Below, in pieces: positions 61,062 to 64,000 of a DNA stretch of 64,000 bases (within the stretch, counting starts at the first letter, position 1; every line of letters begins with the position of its first letter). A program made the position numbers and the translations under genes. The DNA comes from Clostridium_AD sp050717535 (GTDB lineage Bacteria > Bacillota > Clostridia > Clostridiales > Clostridiaceae): the NCBI RefSeq assembly GCF_050717535.1, contig NZ_JBOITM010000066.1, forward strand, positions 62,001 to 126,000, given 5' to 3'. The notes under the pieces were generated by a model. The model was not told where the DNA came from, searched no databases, and saw only the letters and a list, made by a program, of their open reading frames with translations.

Positions 61062-61793
61062 ATGATAAAATTATTATGGTATATATATTTTTCAATATAT
61101 TTGTGTATCTCATCTGTTATCTTTATTAAAATAAAATACTTAGCGTGGAAATCACCTAGGGAGGCTGAAATATATGCCTATAGGAGAGCACAAAAAATTT
61201 CAAGGCATGTGTTGAAGGTAACAAAGACTTGTATGAATGTTAGTGGTATTGAAAATATACCAGTGGAGCATTGTGTTTTTATATCAAATCATCAAGCTAT
61301 TTTTGATGGATTCGCGTTGGTGGCTTATATTGATAAACCCTTTGGGTTTATTGCTAAGAAAGAAATAAAAAAGATACCGCTGATTAGTAGTTGGTTAAGA
61401 TCAATTGGAACAATTTATATAAATAGGCAAAGTCCTAGAGAATCAATTAAAACTATTCAAGAAGCTGTAGAAAAGATAAATGGTGGGTGTTCTATGTTGA
61501 TTTTCCCAGAGGGTACAAGAAGCCTAAATTCTAAAATGAATTCATTTAAAAAAGGCAGTATGAAACTGGCAACAAAATCTAGAACTTGTATAGTACCTAT
61601 AACTATAGATGGTTCTTACAATGTATTGGAATCTTCAACAAAAGTAATGGGAAATGAAATAAATATGGTTATACATAAACCTATTTATGTTAATTCATTA
61701 AGTAAAGAGGAAGAGCGGGATTTAGCATCATATGTACAGAATATAATAGAGGATGAATTAAATAATATAGTATTAAAAAAGACTAGGGTTTAG
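61062..61793 (+). CDS. plsC: 1-acyl-sn-glycerol-3-phosphate acyltransferase
   Basis: The 243-residue protein has an N-terminal membrane helix and the acyltransferase motifs H77-x4-D82 in NHQAIFDG, GFIAKKEIKKIPLI, and FPEGTRSLNSKMNSFKKGS. It transfers an acyl chain to lysophosphatidate, giving phosphatidate for membrane lipids. GGGGGG precedes the ATG. It is a single gene; a long hairpin element begins 12 bases after its stop codon. Confidence 0.93.
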   Translation: MIKLLWYIYFSIYLCISSVIFIKIKYLAWKSPREAEIYAYRRAQKISRHVLKVTKTCMNVSGIENIPVEHCVFISNHQAIFDGFALVAYIDKPFGFIAKKEIKKIPLISSWLRSIGTIYINRQSPRESIKTIQEAVEKINGGCSMLIFPEGTRSLNSKMNSFKKGSMKLATKSRTCIVPITIDGSYNVLESSTKVMGNEINMVIHKPIYVNSLSKEEERDLASYVQNIIEDELNNIVLKKTRV

Positions 61794-61804
61794 TTTTACA
61801 CGGT

Positions 61805-61991
61805 AAAGAAAGTATATATTACGTAAACTTCATTTGAGCAAGCTCTAGTAATTCTTAAATGATTTTAATGGGAGAGGCGTTAAGAAAAGTGCATGTTTGA
61901 GCGAGTTTGCACTTTTTAGCATCTTTCATTAAAATCAGTTTAGAATTACTTAGCGTAGCGAACAGAAGTTGTAGTAATATATACTTTCTTT
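61805..61991 (+). repeat. Long hairpin element, family 1, copy C (between plsC and Na/Pi cotransporter)
   Basis: Outer arms AAAGAAAGTATATATTAC and GTAATATATACTTTCTTT match copy B. Next are AACTTC with GAAGTT-like pairing, AGTAATTCT with AGAATTACT, and GATTTTAATG with CATTAAAATC. The apical stem is AAAAGTGCA with TGCACTTTT around TGTTTGAGCGAGTT. The unpaired internal segments ATTTGAGCAAGCTCT and TAGCGTAGCGAACAG recur in copies A and B. It fills the gap between two convergent genes. Confidence 0.87.
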
Positions 61992-62000
61992 TATTGAAAT

Positions 62001-63608
62001 TTATTTAGAATTGACCACCATTTGTGCAATGTTATTTGAATGGTCTCCAACTCTTTCAAGATTAGTTAATAGCTCTAGATAAACAGAACCACCAGCTGGA
62101 GTACATTCAAATCTATTTAACCTAACTATATGTTCGTTTTTAAGTTGTTTTTCCATATCATCTATATTTTCTTCAACAGCCATGGCTTTACGAGCAGATT
62201 CTAAATCGGAATTCTCTAAAGCCATTATGGCATTATCCACACAATACTTCACGGTTTCAAACATATGTGCAAGATCAGTTATTGCTTTTTTAGAGAAAGT
62301 CAGGTTACCATCTACCTTTAATCTAGCAAGTTCACCTAAGTTTTCAGCATGATCTCCAATTCTCTCTATATCATTTACTACATGATATAATGATGTAATG
62401 ATCTCAGATTGACGTTCAGATAGAGGTGTATTTGAAAGGGATACCATATAACCAGTTATTTCTCTTTCAAGAAAATTTATGGTAACTTCATGTTCAATAA
62501 CTGAACTCATTAAATTTTCATCAGAATTTAGAAAGGCTTGCATTGCATTTGAAAGATTTTCAGAAGCAAGTTTTCCCATTCTGCTAAGCTCCTTGACCAC
62601 TTGTCCAACTGCGATAGCAGGAGTTTCTAGTAACCGGATATCTAAGTATTCTAGTACAAGAGAAGATGATTTTTCATCATCGCCAGGAACTAATTTATTA
62701 ACGATTTTAACTAAAACATTTATAAACCAAATTTGAATAAATACATTGGATAAATTAAATAATGTGTGAGCGTTGGCAATTTGTCTTTGAACATCTCCAC
62801 CAAACATTGGAACAATTTTTAATATTGGTTTAAAAGCTAGCATAAACATTATCGTACCTGTGGTGTTAAAAATCAAATGTATAAGTGCAGCTCTTTTGGC
62901 ATTTTTAGTTGTTCCTATACTTGCAAGTAAAGCAGTTGTACAAGTTCCAATATTATCTCCAAAAAGTATTGGAAGTGCAACACCAAGAGTGATACTGCTA
63001 TTTGCAGCAAGTGCCATTAATATTCCAATAGTAGCACTACTACTTTGAATTGTTGCTGTCATTCCAAGCCCAACAAGAACTCCCATCAGTGGGTGTTTTC
63101 CTAGTACTAAAATAAGGTTTCTAAAGCTATCGAGTTCACTTAAAGGCCTCATAGCATTTTCCATCATTGACATACCTACAAATAATATGCCAAAACCTAA
63201 AATGATTTCGCCAATGTCTTTAGTTTTTTTCTTCTTACAAAACATAACTAAGGCGGAGCCTATTGCAAGAATAAAGGGTGCTATATCTGTAAGTTTAAAA
63301 GCTATAAGTTGAGCAGTCATTGTAGTACCAATGTTTGCTCCCATAATAACCCCAGCAGCTTGATATAAATTCATAAGTCCTGCATTTACAAAACCTACAG
63401 TCATTACTGTAGTAGCACTACTACTTTGAATAATTGCAGTAACCCCTGCACCAACAAGTACAGCGAAGAACCTATTGCTAGTTAAAATTTCTAGCATTCT
63501 TTTTAACTTTTCACCTGCAGCCTTTTGGAGACCATCCCCCATTAGCTTCATTCCATAAACGAATAGTCCGAGTCCACCTAAAAGTTGAAAAATCATCTTA
63601 TAATCCAT
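62001..63608 (-). CDS. Na/Pi-cotransporter family protein with PhoU-like domain
   Basis: The 535-residue protein has about eight to ten hydrophobic segments containing two Na/Pi repeats with the QSSSAT signature (AIIQSSSATTVMTVGFVNAGL and TATIQSSSATIGILMALA). A C-terminal ~200-residue helical PhoU-like domain follows (VVNDIERIGDHAENLGELA, NLERVGDHSNNIAQMVV). It takes up phosphate with Na+, and the PhoU-like part probably controls the transporter. Two direct TTAACA-N5-TTAACA repeats upstream resemble PhoP boxes. GGAG precedes the ATG. Confidence 0.93.
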   Translation of the reverse strand: MDYKMIFQLLGGLGLFVYGMKLMGDGLQKAAGEKLKRMLEILTSNRFFAVLVGAGVTAIIQSSSATTVMTVGFVNAGLMNLYQAAGVIMGANIGTTMTAQLIAFKLTDIAPFILAIGSALVMFCKKKKTKDIGEIILGFGILFVGMSMMENAMRPLSELDSFRNLILVLGKHPLMGVLVGLGMTATIQSSSATIGILMALAANSSITLGVALPILFGDNIGTCTTALLASIGTTKNAKRAALIHLIFNTTGTIMFMLAFKPILKIVPMFGGDVQRQIANAHTLFNLSNVFIQIWFINVLVKIVNKLVPGDDEKSSSLVLEYLDIRLLETPAIAVGQVVKELSRMGKLASENLSNAMQAFLNSDENLMSSVIEHEVTINFLEREITGYMVSLSNTPLSERQSEIITSLYHVVNDIERIGDHAENLGELARLKVDGNLTFSKKAITDLAHMFETVKYCVDNAIMALENSDLESARKAMAVEENIDDMEKQLKNEHIVRLNRFECTPAGGSVYLELLTNLERVGDHSNNIAQMVVNSK

Positions 63609-63676
63609 TTTAGCTCTCCTTCAAAAAAGAATATTCATATGTTCCTCATGTTTCCTATGAAATTTTATCATAGCAA

Positions 63677-63693
63677 TGTTAAGTTGATGTTAA
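63677..63693 (-). promoter_or_regulatory. PhoP-box-like direct repeats upstream of the Na/Pi gene
   Basis: On the minus strand TTAACA occurs twice, 11 bases apart (63682-63677 and 63693-63688), about 70-85 bases before the start codon. Further copies lie at 63713-63708 and at 63775-63770 with a degenerate partner at 63764-63759. PhoP of Bacillus binds TT(A/T/C)ACA repeats with 11-base periodicity. Confidence 0.6.
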
Positions 63694-63777
63694 GTTTTTA
63701 TGAATTATGTTAAAAGTTTTATGAATTTAGACATTATTTTTAACTAATATTACCATATGTTTAAGGTGATGTTAATT

Positions 63778-64000
63778 TTATGGAATGTAAACTTTTCGTT
63801 TTTTTAAAATTGCAATTAATATTAATGCAAAAGCTCCACCAATGAGCGCAGTTATAAGCTGAGGTATACCCATAGCAATAACTAGATTTTTCGCTATTTT
63901 TGCTGGTATATTTAGCTTGAATAAGGGAATAAGCTTTGATGCTGAAATTGATAAAAAAAGATATTTTACAAGTGCACCAATTATAATTCCTAGATATTTA
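63778..64000 (-). CDS. ECF transporter S-component-like protein, C-terminal part (5' end outside window)
   Basis: The minus strand is open from the window edge and ends at the stop at 63778-63780. The visible ~73 residues (ISASKLIPLFKLNIP, then AMGIPQLITALIGGAFALILIAIL, ending KKRKVYIP) look like the last helices of an energy-coupling-factor S component, the small vitamin- or precursor-binding subunit. The PQLITALIGG block is common there. The ligand cannot be told. It lies upstream of the Na/Pi gene on the same strand. Confidence 0.65.
   Translation of the reverse strand, partial: KYLGIIIGALVKYLFLSISASKLIPLFKLNIPAKIAKNLVIAMGIPQLITALIGGAFALILIAILKKRKVYIP

Overview
The window is AT-rich chromosomal DNA of a Clostridium-type anaerobic Firmicute. 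Supporting evidence: strong AGGAGG-type ribosome binding sites, an Rnf ferredoxin:NAD oxidoreductase cluster, a CodY-type operator (AATTTTCTGAAAA), a methionine gamma-lyase behind a sigma-54 promoter, and cyclic-di-GMP enzymes of clostridial type. I see no rRNA, tRNA, CRISPR array or prophage. The species assignment is inference.

Layout. 1-3000: 3' end of surE, a soluble chemotaxis-type receptor, and a REP-associated tyrosine transposase with three 34-bp tandem repeats upstream and one inverted partial copy downstream. 3000-5830: CadC-like metal repressor and P1B-type ATPase. 5900-9700: amino-sugar recycling operon (GntR regulator, murQ, nagA, nagB). 9700-16550: CBS protein, MATE exporter, a cytosolic BMP-domain protein with a linked phosphoesterase, EamA exporter, HD-GYP phosphodiesterase. 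16680-19900: cysteine desulfurase plus thiI, then a PAP2 phosphatase. 20090-22914: membrane-protein/HTH cluster. 23040-26200: sigma-54 activator and methionine gamma-lyase. 26296-28700: polar amino-acid ABC importer. 28854-32824: FMN riboswitch and ribD-ribE-ribBA-ribH.

33336-36330: small membrane protein, GGDEF cyclase, HAD phosphatase, 5-formyl-THF cyclo-ligase. 36593-42458: opp oligopeptide importer. 42669-45768: two CodY-box promoters, one driving an orphan 32-residue membrane peptide and the other an NSS-family transporter followed by a second copy of that peptide. 45868-53195: apbE, a NusG-domain-II protein and an RnfT-like transporter, converging on rnfCDGEAB. 53615-57801: yceG-like gene, telA-like gene and rarA. 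58085-64000: M3 oligopeptidase, DUF948/YtxH pair, plsC, Na/Pi cotransporter with PhoP-box-like repeats, and the end of an ECF S-component gene.

Functional links. Flavin recurs: the rib operon makes the FMN/FAD that ApbE attaches to RnfG and RnfD. Nitrogen and amino-acid supply also recurs: CodY-box NSS unit, opp, the amino-acid ABC importer, and sigma-54-controlled methionine degradation. The HD-GYP and GGDEF proteins form an opposing c-di-GMP pair.

The most unusual material is intergenic. Three ~190-bp imperfect hairpins (32831-33022, 57894-58086, 61805-61991) share a conserved apical loop and conserved internal loops, while their stems differ in sequence but stay complementary. A second long inverted repeat family is at 47824-48125, with a half copy at 33051-33180. 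Each sits at gene 3' ends. I regard the first family as the best candidate here for an undescribed structured RNA or mobile hairpin element.
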